Shown piece after piece: positions 45,340 through 55,687 of a DNA stretch of 64,000 nt (positions are counted from its first letter, which is position 1; each line of letters opens with the position of its first letter). Under the pieces are notes generated by a model. The model was not told the origin of the DNA, did no database searches, and saw nothing but the letters and a program-made list of their open reading frames with translations. The position numbers were made by a program, and so were the translations under genes. The stretch comes from Sipunculus nudus (Eukaryota > Annelida > Sipuncula > Golfingiida > Sipunculidae), in NCBI GenBank assembly GCA_026874595.1, contig CM049316.1, forward strand, positions 56,245,676 through 56,309,675, read 5' to 3'.

Positions 45340-45507
45340 CAGGTGCCAATCAAAATGGCCAATCAGTATTGCAACGTTTTATGTTATGAACAACTGAATT
45401 TACAAAAAAGACATAGAATTTACACTGATGCACCGTCGATTAAAGTTAAAAAGATAGGCTATTTAGACAGTCGGCCGTACCAGCGTACATTGCCCTGGTC
45501 TGTTCAG
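45340..45507 (+). CDS. Orphan candidate exon, not recognised
   Basis: 56 codons bounded by ACATTTCAG| and TTCAG|GTTTGT, phase 0 at both ends. The peptide starts QVPIKMANQYCNVLCYEQLN and ends QRTLPWSVQ. It has ordinary protein-like composition but no domain I know. No phase-matching partner exon was found on this strand between dysbindin and the HOIP-like gene. It could be a chance open stretch, a transposon fragment or part of an unseen gene. Confidence 0.2.
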
Positions 45508-46504
45508 GTTTGTGGCCATATTAAATAATTGTTTGACAAGTATGAAAGGGATAAATGCCCATATTTCTTTTCCCAATAAAATTTAAACAATCGGAAACTG
45601 AAACAAAATATAACAGTACCGTGTGATTTTTGCGTAAGCAAAGCCGTGGAACGGGGGGACTTGTCAGCCTGGAACAATTGCGGCCGGCGGTACCTTATTA
45701 TAATTGTTAGGTAGACATCACCATTTCTAAAAAAAAAATGTTCGAACTAATTATTATAATTAGGTTCATCTGATACCTGAAATGTTCCTGTTACACAGCC
45801 GTAGAAACGATGTCAGTTTGACAGGGAAAATCTGCTGCCATAGAGGCGGCGGTCACCATATGATACCTGTTCGACCAGTATAAAATGTTTACATGTCCAG
45901 ATTACCAGTCCGAGGAAATATAAAACAGCCGATAATTAAATAGTTCAGTTCTTCTGCATTGGGACATTTTCGAATTAATTATACTAGGACAGCGTGTCGC
46001 TCAGTCCCGGCCCGAAAAACAATTTACAATATACTTTCGTCAAAGTTTATTCCCGGGCTCAGGCTTATATAAATACTGAGTTTCAGCGAGGTCACGTGGC
46101 CATGAGGTCCTGTTAAAATTAAGGCATGTGACACGTTCAGTCCAATATAGAAATATGCCTTCAAATAAAAAAAAACAAAAAAAAAAACCGTCAATTGGCT
46201 GGTCCACCGTTAGACAGTGCGTCAATATAGGCATATTGTCTGAGATTGTGGGAGACTTGAACAAAGTTTCTTGGAGCGAAACTATCATCTAATCGTAATA
46301 GCGTAATCTGAAGTAAAACATTCTATTGATTACGCCAAAAAATCGAACTCTGTGCACGGAATGAAAAAGCAGTTGCCGTTCAAGGTATTGCCGTTTGGAA
46401 CCTGGGATGTCCCTGAACGAACGGAGTCGCATGGCTGAATATTAATAAAGGTCAATCATATTGCATTTTAGGGTCGACTCGCGGAACACGGGTGACACCT
46501 GTTA

Positions 46505-47085
46505 AGGTGCTTTCCATAGTGCGTAGTCCTTGTCCGTAGTCCGTATGGCAGTCCGTATGCGTAATCCGCATACGTAGTCCGCAAAAATCGCTTTGTTGAC
46601 TCTTTAACTTGGCCGTTTCCATTCTTCCGCATGCTTAGTACGTATGCGTAGTCCGTATCCGCACGCTACCGTAAGCGGTTTTTGCGCACTACGCATACCA
46701 TCATCGTGTCGATTTCAGGTTTGGCATATAGAGTTTTCCAATTCAGGCCGAGCTGTATGCTCAGTCTCTATGTCCAACTGGTATGTATGTCATTTCTGGC
46801 AACAGATTTCCGGAAACCAACAATATTGGCATTTGGCTGAATTTTGTTTTCCTTTCTTTATCACAGACATGATTGAAGCGTAAATATCACTGTCGCTTAA
46901 AAAATATTGCTAATTATGATCTTTCAAAAATTTAATTTTAATTTTATTGTTTTAACTTTTGATGCTAATATATACAAATGTACAAAACATATATGTTGAA
47001 ATGAGTACGGACTACGCATATACGTACTTACAGAAACTGAACTTTAGTTTTGCGGATACGGACTAAACATACGGACTACCCCCCT
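46505..47085. mobile_element. Inverted GTCCGTA-rich element
   Basis: The left side (about 46510-46690) has repeated CGTAGTCCGTATGC-type units. The right side (about 47005-47085) has the inverted form (GTACGGACTACGCATA, GCGGATACGGACTAAACATA). The arrangement looks like a fold-back element or MITE with sub-repeated arms. No target duplication was resolved and no protein is encoded. Confidence 0.55.
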
Positions 47086-47089
47086 TTAA

Positions 47090-47320
47090 ACCTGTGGTGC
47101 CCTTAGACCACAAGAGTATATAACATCATACCTGTGATGTCTTTAGGCCACCAGGCTATACAGCATCATAACTGCGATGTCTTTAGGCCAACAGGCTATG
47201 CAGCATCATACCTGTGGTGTCCTTAGGCCACCGAGATGTACAGCAAAATACTTGTAGTGTCCTTAGGCCACCAGGCACCAGGGTATACAACATTTTACCT
47301 GTGGTTTCTTTAAGCCATTT
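47090..47320. repeat. 40-bp minisatellite, about 5.5 units
   Basis: Units begin ACCTGTGGTGTCCTTAGGCC at 47090, 47130, 47170, 47210, 47250 and 47297; the fifth has a 7-bp insertion (CACCAGG duplicated). It abuts the inverted element on its left. Confidence 0.9.
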
Positions 47321-47491
47321 GATAGAAAAGATATCTTAGGATCAACACATTAGCATTTTTACAACAAATTGAAAAGGTATAAAGTTTACTTTGACTTTAT
47401 TTAAACAATAGAGCTTTCACAGTATTTTACCCACGGTTGTCATGAGGGACAACAGTTTATTCTATGTTACACTTTGATAACAGAAATTTAC

Positions 47492-47680
47492 CTGGATGCA
47501 GCTTGGAGAAATCGCTTAGGTGGATTTCCTCCTCGCCACTACTGACTTTTGTAAGCGTCTGGTGAAGATCTTTCTGGATGGGAAGATCAGGATGACTATT
47601 GCCCATTCTTAAAATTTTCTGCAGTGCCAGTAGTATCATATTTTCAATGCTGTTGACCCAGGATTCTATACTAATAAACT
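47492..47680 (-). CDS. Minus-strand gene, exon
   Basis: Strong acceptor TTTCTTTCAG| and donor CATCCAG|GTAAAT. 62 codons: FISIESWVNSIENMILLALQ, KILRMGNSHPDLPIQKDLHQ and on to HLSDFSKLHPG, amphipathic helices with a charged loop. The phase matches the 50.3-kb exon. Confidence 0.62.
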
Positions 47681-50600
47681 CTGAAAGAAATCATAGCTGC
47701 ATACAATATCAACAGGATTAGATAATCATGCATCGTTCATAGATCCAGCTAGGAGGACCAAAGATGTATCAACTTGACATGCAATGCATGACTTTATCCC
47801 GTAAAATATGACCATACAATCACGAGTGGCATATTCGTTGAAAAAGAAATTTCTATGGTCCAAATAAATAAATAAAAAACTATTTTTTTCCTACTAAACA
47901 TTTTTCAGATATTTTCATTTTCAAATATAAGAGAAAAAAGGCAGCGTATATGTTCCAATATACACATGATATATCTCAATATAAGGTGGTCTTTCTGAAT
48001 ATTTCTTTTTGCCAAGTTTGTCACATAAACATATTTTAAAGAAACTAGTGGAGAATCTGCCTCCCTGAATATTTTCCTCTTCGCATTTTCTTTCTGAACA
48101 TCATTGAACATCATCAGTTTTTGCTATGGGGGAAAAGAATGTTCAAGCAATTGCATATTGAGAGAAATGAACTCACTATCAATATTTCGTAGTTCTCAAC
48201 TCTTTCCACTTTTCAGCATCATGATCTTAGGACAAAAATAGAGAAATGTAAAACAATACATAGGCATATTGCACACTTTCAAAATCTGTTTTCAGTACTG
48301 GAAGTTACACACACTCGAAGGCATGGCAAATGTACAAATTCCTGAACATTTATGACATTTTCCAGGAAAAAAATGTTGGTTGTTGTTAGCATAATTAATA
48401 TTATTTGAACACAATATTGCAATTCATATGATGAGGACAGTGTTTAACATGCTATATTTTTTGCATCACTTGTTCTATATGTACATAATTATGCGTACCT
48501 CACTGTGAGCAAATAGCAGGACTAGTGCTTGGTATAACATGTATATTATTAATAATGACTAGTTACCTTTGCAGAGGTAAAGCCTGAATATTTATGACAC
48601 ACTGAAAATGAGTTTTCTTTCATTCAGGATTTTCCGGGCTGGAAAATTAAAATTCTAGGACATTCCGAATTTCTGGTTATCTATGTATGAACCCTGTGCT
48701 ATATGTTCATAATTACACATGTTACAACAGGAAACGCTGCCATAATCTTTTAAAATGTCTAATAGTTAGACCAATCATAAATGACTTTGATAATCTATGA
48801 CTTGCCCTGGAGTGTGCAAAGTTTATTTTTGAAAAGAATACAGCAGCTCAAGAAGATATGTTCCCTTCTCTAATGAACGAGAAGAATGTTTGTTGTTTCC
48901 AGCCACCTGTAACAGTATATAACAATGATAACTTTATATAACAATGATAACTTGTAGCTGCCAAATAGTCAACACATGTAACAGCACATTTATGCATCTG
49001 ATAAAAACAGTTCTAAAATATATAACGTAACCACCGTCCAGGAGGATACAATATAAATAATACAATATACAGTTAAGAGTCAAAATATTTTAATTTGCAC
49101 AAGGACAGAGCTTCTGTTAATAATTTTGCTTAAATTGTAGTCTAAAATTAAGTTTATTTTTTCTTACTCTTTGCAAAATATTATCATAAGCTCGTTTGAT
49201 TCAGAAAGATGTAAGACTGAAAATAACTGTTTTTTTGTCAGCAAAAAAGGTTTCCAGTGACCTTACGCGAACCTGTGCCACGTAAGAAAGCAGTACACTC
49301 AGTAATTACACATGCCAGGCAGCCATACTGGACTACATCGGAAAACCATTTCATATACATTGATACCCCAAAAAGTGCTAACATTGTGACAGGTTTAATA
49401 AGATCCAAGCAACAAATACTTTGAAAAACCCTTGTCTACATGTTAATTTTCATCACTTGTGGACACTTAAATGCATGCCTGACAGTCATATTGGATCAAA
49501 TCCCAAACCCATATCATGTGCATTGATACTTTATGAGGGGCTAACACTGTGGCAGGTTTGATCAAATTCAAACAACAAATACCTGGAAAATGCTTGTTTG
49601 CAGGTTTTCAAATCTGTACTTTTATCGCTCGTTGACACACTTTAACACATGCCTGGCAGCCAGATTGGATCAAATCGGAATACCATTTCACATGCATTGA
49701 GGTGCTAACAGTTTGGCAGAATGATTAAATTCAAGCCACTGATTACTGAATATTATAATCTGCATGTTATTTACAGTTAGTCTCGGTACGTGACATTTTA
49801 TGCTACCAAAATTAGGTCACTCTAGGTAACGCCATCAAAAAATTATTTTAGCAGCTTCAAACCATGAACAGTATTTGTTTGAAATTTTATGCAGATACCC
49901 GCAGCCGTTTCTGAGAATAGGTGTTCACAGACAATTGAAAACAACCCATAAAAATAGCTTAGAGGTTCACTAAAAGCAGCATAAAATCAAAGACGAAGCA
50001 TACCATCTGTATTACAACAAAATGAATGTTCAAACAGATTTAAAAAATTGGCATAATATGTGTTAGAAGTAAGCATCGTTTATATATAACCATCGATTTA
50101 TGCTACTGCAAGTATATCTAGATTAGAGTCTCTTTTTTTTATCAAAACCAGTTGCCAACTTACAGGTACCAACACTGAGAAAAAGCTGGCTACCCCTGAA
50201 AATATATATACCTGCACCAACTATTAGATGATCAAATATCTTTCTGAACCAGTGCCCATGGGCACAGTAGCGATTCTGATTAAATAAACAGTTTACGTAA
50301 GTGTATTCCACAGAACAGCCATAATCGAAGGAAACTAAGAGTATACAAACTTATACTGAAATACCATCTATTCATTTTCTCAGGAATTCATGTCTCAGAA
50401 ATTGCACATCGTATTCTCTTCCAAGCTCTTAAAAATGTAAAACCAGCTTTGAAGAGAATAAGATGTGCAACCCTTTCTGTCCTTCTCCTTTGCAAGCCTC
50501 TCCTCCTCCTTTCTCTCCTCCTCCTTTCTCTCCTCCTCCTTTCTCTCTTCCTCCTTTCTCTCCTTTCTGTCCTTCTCCTTTGCAAGCCTCTCCTCCTCCT

Positions 50601-52694
50601 TTCTCTCTTCCTCCTTTCTCTCCTTTCTGTCCTTCTCCTTTGCAAGCCTCTCCTCCTCCTTTCTCTCTTCCTCCTTTCTCTCCTTTCTGTCCTTCTCCTT
50701 TGCAAGCCTTTCCTCCTCCTTTCTCTCCTTTCCCTCCTCCTCCTTTCTCTCTTTCTCTCTTTCTCCTTTCTCTCCTTTCTGTCCTTCTCCTTTGCAAGCC
50801 TCTCCTCCTCCTTTCTCTCTTCCTCCTTTCTCTCCTTTCTGTCCTTCTCCTTTGCAAGCCTTTCCTCCTCCTTTCTCTCTTCCTCCTTTCTCTCCTTTCT
50901 GTCCTTCTCCTTTGCAAGCCTTTCCTCCTCCTTTCTCTCTTCCTCCTTTCTCTCCTTTCTGTCCTTCTCCTTTGCAAGCCTCTCCTCCTCCTTTCTCTCC
51001 TCCTCCTTTCTCTCTTCCTCCTTTCTCTCCTTTCTGTCCTTCTCCTTTGCAAGCCTTTCCTCTTCCTTTCTCTCCTTTCTGTCCTGTTCCTTTCTCTCCT
51101 CCTCCTTTCTCTCCTTTCCCTCCTCCTCCTTTCTCTCTTCCTCCTTTCTCTCCTTTCTGTCCTTCTCCTTTGCAAGCCTTTCCTCTTCCTTTCTCTCCTT
51201 TCCCTCCTCCTCCTTTCTCTCTTCCTCCTTTCTCTCCTTTCTGTCCTTCTCCTTTGCAAGCCTTTCCTCCTCCTTTCTCTCCTTTCCCTCCTCCTCCTTT
51301 CTCTCCTCCTCCTTTCTCTCCTTTCCCTCCTCCTCCTTTCTCTCTTCCTCCTTCCTCTCCTTTCTGTCCTTCTCCTTTGCAAGCCTTTCCTCCTCCTTTC
51401 TCTCCTTTCCCTCCTCCTCCTTTCTCACTTCCTCCTTTCTCTCCTTTCTGTCCTTCTCCTTTGCAAGCCTTTCCTCTTCCTTTCTCTCCTTTCTGTCCTG
51501 TTCCTTTCTCTCCTCCTCCTTTCTCTCCTTTCCCTCCTCCTCCTTTCTCTCTTCCTCCTTTCTCTCCTTTCTGTCCTTCTCCTTTGCAAGCCTTTCCTCT
51601 TCCTTTCTCTCCTTTCCCTCCTCCTCCTTTCTCTCTTCCTCCTTTCTCTCCTTTCTGTCCTTCTCCTTTGCAAGCCTCTCCTCCTCCTTTCTCTCCTTTC
51701 CCTCCTCCTCCTTTCTCTCTTCCTCCTTTCTCTCCTTTCTGTCCTTCTCCTTTGCAAGCCTTTCCTCTTCCTTTCTCTCCTTTCCCTCCTCCCCCTTTCT
51801 CTCTTCCTCCTTTCTCTCCTTTCTGTCCTTCTCCTTTGCAAGCCTCTCCTCCTCCTTTCTCTCCTTTCCCTCCTCCTCCTTTCTCTCTTCCTCCTTTCTC
51901 TCCTTTCTGTCCTTCTCCTTTGCAAGCCTTTCCTCTTCCTTTCTCTCCTTTCCCTCCTCCTCCTTTCTCTCTCCTCCTTTCTCTCCTTTCTGTCCTTCTC
52001 CTTTGCAAGCCTCTCCTCCTCCTTTCTCTCCTTTCCCTCCTCCTCCTTTCTCTCTTCCTCCTTTCTCTCCTTTCTGTCCTTCTCCTTTGCCAGCCTTTCC
52101 TCTTCCTTTCTCTCCTTTCTGTCCTGTTCCTTTGCCAGCCTCTGCTCCTCCTTTCTCTCCTTTCTCTCCTTTCTCTCCTTCTCCTTTGCCAGCCTCTCCT
52201 CATCCTTTCTCTAATATCTCTCCTCCCTCTCTTCCTCAGACAGACAGACAGACACACATACACACTCAGACTCGACCGAAAATATGATAGCTGCCCCTTT
52301 GGAGGGCCAACTACGGTAACACGTTATAATAAATATGAAAAAATAAATAAATAAGGCCTACCTGATGTTACTTCTCCAAGCCGAAGGAATGACAGCAGCC
52401 TTGCCGTAGGCAATGGAATTCCGTTGTAATAGGCCTGACTGGTAAAGAGTCGCCTTCATAGAATCATATATTGTTTACTGTTTACAGAGAGGGTCAACCC
52501 GAATTTCGCGCAGAAAATCACATTTGTTCCTTTTTCACGCGAGAGTGACAGTCATTTCAAATTAATACGCGAAAGTAGTTCTAAACTGCACATTGGTGGC
52601 CCAAGGCCATGCAATCCGCAATTATAGTAATCTGCGATCTGCTGCTAAGTACGGCATTCACTGCTTCGGGCTGTCTCGTTTTGCTTTCGTCCAT
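47492..52694 (-). CDS. Unrecognised minus-strand gene, phase-linked exons (52694-52662?, 52434-52362, 50334-50212, 47680-47492)
   Basis: Three minus-strand exons with good splice sites join without a frame break. The 52.4-kb exon (GIPLPTARLLSFLRLGEVTS) leaves one base that completes Val with the 50.3-kb exon (SFDYGCSVEYTYVNCLFNQN, then CAHGHWFRKIFDHLIVGA). That in turn leaves one base that completes Glu with the 47.6-kb exon (FISIESWVNSIENMILLALQ, then HLSDFSKLHPG). The product is helical-looking and mixed in composition, without a domain I can name; part of a large helical-repeat scaffold such as a ciliary protein is only a guess. A short upstream ATG exon (MDESKTRQPEA, donor GCA|GTGAAT, phase 0) could be the start. 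The 3' end was not found. The pure-purine minisatellite lies in the intron between the 52.4- and 50.3-kb exons. Confidence 0.5.
47681..50211 (-). other. Intron of the minus-strand gene
   Basis: AT-rich. A tandem repeat of about 164 bp occupies 49305-49745. A 69-codon reverse frame at 47905-48114 is open but lacks splice context and is not called. Confidence 0.5.
49305..49745. repeat. ~164-bp tandem repeat, about 2.7 units
   Basis: GCTAACATTGTGACAGG (49376), GCTAACACTGTGGCAGG (49540) and GCTAACAGTTTGGCAG (49704) mark the period; ATGCCTGGCAGCCAGATTGG and CATTTCACATGCATTGA recur with it. Confidence 0.82.
50212..50334 (-). CDS. Minus-strand gene, exon
   Basis: Acceptor ATACTCTTAG|, donor GCAG|GTATAT. 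Only one of the three frames is open. It encodes SFDYGCSVEYTYVNCLFNQN, RYCAHGHWFRKIFDHLIVGA. Four Cys and two His occur without a recognisable zinc motif. Confidence 0.6.
50480..52215. repeat. 1.7-kb polypyrimidine/polypurine minisatellite
   Basis: The plus strand is almost pure C/T, broken only by GTCC and TTTGCAAGCC islands. It is built of variable units (sub-units CCTCCTCCTTTCTCT, CCTTTCTGTCCTTCTCCTTT, GCAAGCCTTTCCTC) that combine into higher-order repeats of about 60-140 bp. With almost no stop-forming sequence, several frames on both strands stay open for 300-600 codons. They are not genes: they have no splice or start context, and the E/K/R frame breaks at a one-base deletion near 51971. 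The strand asymmetry gives triplex (H-DNA) potential. Confidence 0.9.
52234..52265. repeat. CAGA/CACA short tandem repeat
   Basis: CAGACAGACAGACAGACACA directly beside the pyrimidine minisatellite. Confidence 0.85.
52362..52434 (-). CDS. Minus-strand gene, exon
   Basis: Donor ACATCAG|GTAGGC; acceptor AGTCAG| (or ACCAG| four bases earlier). It encodes AYYNGIPLPTARLLSFLRLG then EVTS. Another frame opens with an ATG (MKATLYQSGLLQ) but would not connect to the next exon, so the phase-linked frame is preferred. Confidence 0.5.
52662..52694 (-). CDS. Possible first exon of the minus-strand gene
   Basis: Reverse-strand ATG GAC GAA followed by nine codons to the donor GCA|GTGAAT; phase 0 fits an acceptor at 52435. 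The donor is only moderate and the exon is short, so this is a suggestion. Confidence 0.25.
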
Positions 52695-53177
52695 ATCCTT
52701 GCAAAATTCTCATTCCGACAGTACGTTTGTGAAGCAAACTTATGACTCGGAGACTTTGGACTGTGGGTCGAGTTTATCGCAATTTGAGCGGTGTCTTATA
52801 CTTTATCCGGAAAAACCACTATCATAGAATATTTTGTTTACGCAGCGGCTGTGTTAAAGGTATGTGCATGCTGATAAGTCACTGAGAATCCAGGTTTATG
52901 CTCTGTCCAGTGGTGTCAATTTATTTTCAGAGGGATATATATATATCATCTGTGTGACACATTTCACATATATGACGCCCCTGCCTATGTCCTCTGTTAC
53001 CCATACGTATGATTCCGCAGGTATGGGGAGGTACCTCCATGTTACTTTTTGATGGACAGATGTTGGGCTAAATAGCTGAACATGATACTTATAAGGCGTG
53101 TGTAGCTTAAGTGTATTTCATTCATTTTGGTAATGATAAAGGAACACCAGAAAACTGCTCACCATTTCCTAATTTTC

Positions 53178-54740
53178 AGCTCGGCTGACTGTTAGTCAAC
53201 TGAGCCATAGTGAACGGTCAGCGCCCGTCAGTCCGTCTTCCTCACACTGTCTGTCTGTCCATCTGTCTGTCTGTCTATTAGACTGGCACAGTTTGGCACC
53301 GTTGGACCTAGAAACCTGTAACTTTATCCAGGGAGGTCAATAAAAATCACTTTGGAAACCTGAGTTGAGGTCACTGTGACCTATATCCTCCGCGGAAGGG
53401 GCTTGTAAGTATCTTGATAATTAATGCAAGAATTGCCCTGAATCTTGCCTTGAATATTGATCATGACAAAGTTTGTCAATTCCAGATAACTAGTGGAGCC
53501 ACTTACATTTTTCTCAATTTTACGATTTTTTTCTATTTTTGAGACCATTAAATGTTAGCAATTATGTCAGTTTCTCGACTGTGTTTTTCATCTAGTGTCC
53601 GGAAACCTGATGTGTTTATTGATTATGACTGGTTTCTTCAGTTCCTGAAGACTAGTGGCGCAACCTGTATTTTTTTCTATTTTTTATGATTAGTTTCCTT
53701 TATTTTGAGACTGCCAAATTATATACTGATACTATCAGATTGGCGACTGTGGTTTCATCTTGTGTCACTTAAACCGTATGTGTTATTAGGGCCCTGCTTG
53801 AATAAGTCCATCTGTTGGTCTCTCTGTATGTCCGTCAAATTTGTTTCCAGATGATCACTTCAGTTTGGATTGACATATAAATTTAAAACTTGAATTATAT
53901 ATGGCTCACCTCTAAAGCAAGAACTCTGGGTCATGAGGTCAAAGGCCAAGGTCATAGGGCCCAATTATTTAAAAAGATTGTGGACGCATTTTAAGCAAAA
54001 CTTTTCATCCAAAACCTTCCATCTAGCAAATTAAGGTGACCAGCAAATGAAAGATCAACCTGGTTGAATTTGGGGTCATGAGATCAAAGATCAAGGTCAC
54101 AGGGGTCATGTATCCACATATTTGTTTCCAGATGATAACTCCAGGTTGGATTGAAATATTGGTTTCAAACTTGACACATATATAACCCGTCACTTAAGTA
54201 AGACCCCTTTTGATTTTGGGGTCATGAGGTAAAAGGTCAAGGTCACAGGATCCGCTTCTTTAAAAAGATTGTGGATGTATTTCCAGCCAAACCTTTCATT
54301 CCACACCTTTCATCTTCCACATTTTGCTAACCTGCCAATAGCGATTGACCGATTATGGATTTTGGGGTCACAAGATCAAAGGTCACAGAGGCCATCTGTC
54401 CACATATTTGTTTCCGAATGATAGCTCCAGCATGGAATGACAAATGGATATCAAAATTGTTCTGATTTGAAAAATTGAACGTTTTGAATATTTTTAACGC
54501 CCTCTTATTTCAGTTAATAAATTCAATGTGTATTATTATACTTTGAACAACCGTCTCCTCATTCTTCTTTTTTTTATATAATTTTCATGCATATTACAGT
54601 CACTTAGTTCAGATACCAATACAGATATGTAATCAAGGGAGGATAACTTTTGTCACATTTCCATTTATTGTTTTTTTTATAAAAATATTCTCATAATCAT
54701 TTTCAGCTGAGCGCTATGAACCACAGGTCGCTTGTTTGTA
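53178..54740 (+). mobile_element. CGTAACC/AGGTCA repeat family copy
   Basis: Starts TTTTCAGCTCGGCTGACTGT followed by a GTCCGTC/CTGTCTGTC run. It has ~140-bp modules with AGGTCAAAGGCCAAGGTCA (about 53938), AGATCAAAGATCAAGGTCA (about 54075) and GGTCAAGGTCACAGGATCC (about 54235), and ends TCAGCTGAGCGCTATGAACC, ACAGGTCGCTTG. Start and end are related in inverted orientation. Confidence 0.75.
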
Positions 54741-54904
54741 TAATACTTCAGTATTTCTTCATAAGTCATTGTGAGCAATCATATGTTACGTGCAGGGACG
54801 GATTTACTGTTTCGACCGAAAACAAAACCTGGCAAATATAGCTACAAGCTGAATACTGAAAACAGCACCGGAGCTATCCCAAGTTGCAGCCTAAATTTTC
54901 ATAA

Positions 54905-55105
54905 CGTTTCAGCCTGGATAGATGATGTTTTAAATAATCGGCTCTTTCAGCTGTCGACCGTGGTTCGATCCCCGACGTGGCTGTGACGGTTGGTCCGTGG
55001 TTTCTTCGGTTTTCATCCACCTCAAAACACTTCGAAACTCCACCACCCGATAATTTAAAATGTTAATTTGTATGATTCAGGTAAAATAAATAAAGTCAAT
55101 TGAAT
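54905..55105 (+). repeat. tRNA-derived SINE
   Basis: CGTGGTTCGATCCCCGACG is a B box; GTCCGTGGTTTCTTCGG and TCAGGTAAAATAAATAAAGT give the body and tail shared with the other SINEs. Confidence 0.65.
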
Positions 55106-55309
55106 ATCTTTGTTTCAATCAATCCCTTTGTACATAAATCACAATGGAAACGTCAATGATGCAAAAATATGGTCCAAGTCCCAAACTGCACTGGTCACAT
55201 GGCTTAATCAGATATAACAGCATTTATTAGCCTGGGTCATTTTGTAATTAAGTGCATTGGTCTCATTTGATGTCAACTGTGTTAGTCGTGCTCAGTAAAA
55301 CTTATTTAT

Positions 55310-55487
55310 GTGGGTCCAGAATTTTGGTAATGGAGGGTCCAACTCAGGAATAAAGGACCTCAAGTCCGGAAAGGAGTGGGTCCGGGTAGCAAAATCTGGT
55401 TTGAAACCCTTAAAAAAGGTTGTTTTGGCTCGAACAAGGAGGGAGTCCGGACCCCCTGGACCCCCTACTTGATCCGCCACTGCTCTG
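55310..55487. mobile_element. GGGGCGGATC-type element, diverged copy
   Basis: TGGGTCCAGAATTTTGGTAA at the left and GGACCCCCTACTTGATCCGC at the right, with AAAGGACCTCAAGTCCGGA inside. Related to 15284-15479. Confidence 0.5.
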
Positions 55488-55593
55488 TGTAACCAAACAT
55501 TGTGCTTTGTGTATCTCTGCTTATATATAATAGTTATATTTATACGTCCCCTAACAATGATCAAGATCATGGCCATTTTTTTATAATCGTTAG

Positions 55594-55594
<1 letters not shown>

Positions 55595-55678
<84 letters not shown>
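55595..55678. repeat. (CT)n(TA)n microsatellite
   Basis: About 18 CT units run directly into TA units. Confidence 0.95.

Positions 55679-55687
<9 letters not shown>

Larger units (their letters stand above)
37971..47491. other. Dysbindin 3' flank and intergenic repeats
   Basis: The dysbindin 3'UTR starts here; the first AATAAA seen is at 39306-39311. The rest is TA microsatellites, a GGGGCGGATC-type fragment, the second tandem-core element, a SINE, a reverse copy of the CGTAACC family, two poly-G runs near 43930 and 43981, and an inverted GTCCGTA-rich element. Apart from a weak orphan exon at 45340-45507 no coding sequence is supported. Confidence 0.6.

Noticed and set aside
47905-48114. 69-codon minus-strand frame
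   Set aside because: No acceptor or donor keeps it in phase with the neighbouring exons and the composition is AT-driven.
50388-52354. Reading frames of 300-629 codons on both strands
   Set aside because: They arise from a stop-poor polypurine/polypyrimidine minisatellite; frames switch at a one-base deletion near 51971 and no start, splice or domain evidence exists.
52609-52827. Plus-strand frame with a signal-peptide-like start
   Set aside because: Isolated, no downstream exon, antisense to a candidate first exon; hydrophobic start is likely chance.
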